DNA of 64,000 nucleotides from JACKHO01 sp041398745 (lineage in GTDB: Bacteria > Planctomycetota > Planctomycetia > Planctomycetales > Planctomycetaceae), in the NCBI GenBank assembly GCA_041398745.1, contig JAWKUB010000004.1, positions 186,001-250,000 on the forward strand, in the 5' to 3' direction. The notes beneath the pieces are model-generated. The model did not search any database. It saw only the letters and a program-made list of their open reading frames with translations, and was not told the origin of the DNA. Both the position numbers and the translations under genes were made by a program. This document shows, piece after piece, positions 63,718 to 64,000 of this stretch; position 1 is the stretch's first letter, and the number at the start of each line of letters is the position of its first letter.

Positions 63718-64000
63718 ACTTTACTCGCAGTGTCGGGTGTTCAGGTGCGGCGCACAGCAAGTGCTGCCGTCTTCGGTAGGGAAGAGGGAGAGGACCTCCC
63801 AAAAGGGGGAAAATCTCCGCCCGTACAGTGTGAACTCGACAGCCCAGCGCCATCACAGCCGACGACGGTTTTGAAGCATCTTTCCTTTTTGTCTACACCA
63901 TCTGCACGCGGTGGAACTCGTTATTCGGTTCGCAAACCACTCCGCAGGGGCAAACGGAAGAGCAACATGCTCCAGTCAAACCTCTTCTTTCACCCAATAT
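63718..64000. other. Upstream region of the RluB-type gene
   Basis: About 283 bp to the window edge. It should carry the promoter of the pseudouridine synthase gene. No gene or repeat recognised. Confidence 0.35.

Overview
The window most resembles a chromosome segment from a member of the Planctomycetota. This is inferred from gene content: three twin-arginine-type DUF1501 proteins, a 1,549-residue FG-GAP/Calx-beta-like protein opening with an LEPR-XLL-like surface motif, an SGNH hydrolase fused to DUF1080, a LamG-like exported protein, a Rad50/YhaN-like ATPase ending in two DUF4332-like modules, and several multihaem cytochromes. Many genes lack a strong Shine-Dalgarno sequence, and base composition looks fairly even at moderately high GC. 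I see no rRNA, tRNA, prophage or CRISPR array.

Layout. 1-2.3 kb: 3' end of a tetrahaem cytochrome and a convergent DUF4139-like exported protein. 2.4-5.1 kb: a small accessory patch with a gene remnant, an AAA ATPase/TOPRIM (DUF3226-like) pair that looks like a split OLD/PARIS-type defence module, a second remnant and a MITE-like element. 5.1-8.4 kb: two divergent DUF1501 paralogues. 8.5-15.2 kb: ClC transporter, CCA-adding-type nucleotidyltransferase, YkgJ-type cysteine-cluster protein, small membrane and exported proteins, photolyase. 15.3-19.9 kb: a two-gene SbcCD/YhaNO-like unit in which the phosphoesterase partner has lost its metal-binding motifs. 20.2-24.7 kb: exported or lipid-anchored proteins. 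24.8-30.2 kb: a type-I-secretion-like set (ABC protein, HlyD-like adaptor, TolC-like outer membrane protein). 30.8-35.4 kb: a four-gene redox cluster (NirB-like flavoprotein fused to a di-haem-b membrane module, an 11-haem cytochrome, a Tll0287-like mono-haem lipoprotein, a globin). 35.9-43.0 kb: DUF1501, an esterase, and the giant FG-GAP protein. 43.6-47.2 kb: dnaG-rpoD. 47.4-49.4 kb: N-carbamoylputrescine-amidase-like and threonine-dehydrogenase genes. 49.7-57.7 kb: a DUF4238-like gene, then addB-addA-SDR. 57.9-63.7 kb: a small exported protein, a pyruvate kinase carrying the K+-independent signature, an FHA-EAL protein, and an RluB-type pseudouridine synthase with an Arg/Gly-rich repeat tail.

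The best candidate for a little-described system is the redox cluster at 30.8-35.4 kb. The sequence predicts a path from cytoplasmic NAD(P)H through FAD, a BFD-type [2Fe-2S] centre and two transmembrane haems b to outward-facing c-type cytochromes, with a globin encoded last. Second is the ATPase plus pseudo-phosphoesterase pair. Third is the AAA/DUF3226 pair. Three families of short dispersed repeats occur between genes. Two copies of a GTAGGTTGGGT-type element supply the TAG stop codon of the preceding reading frame.
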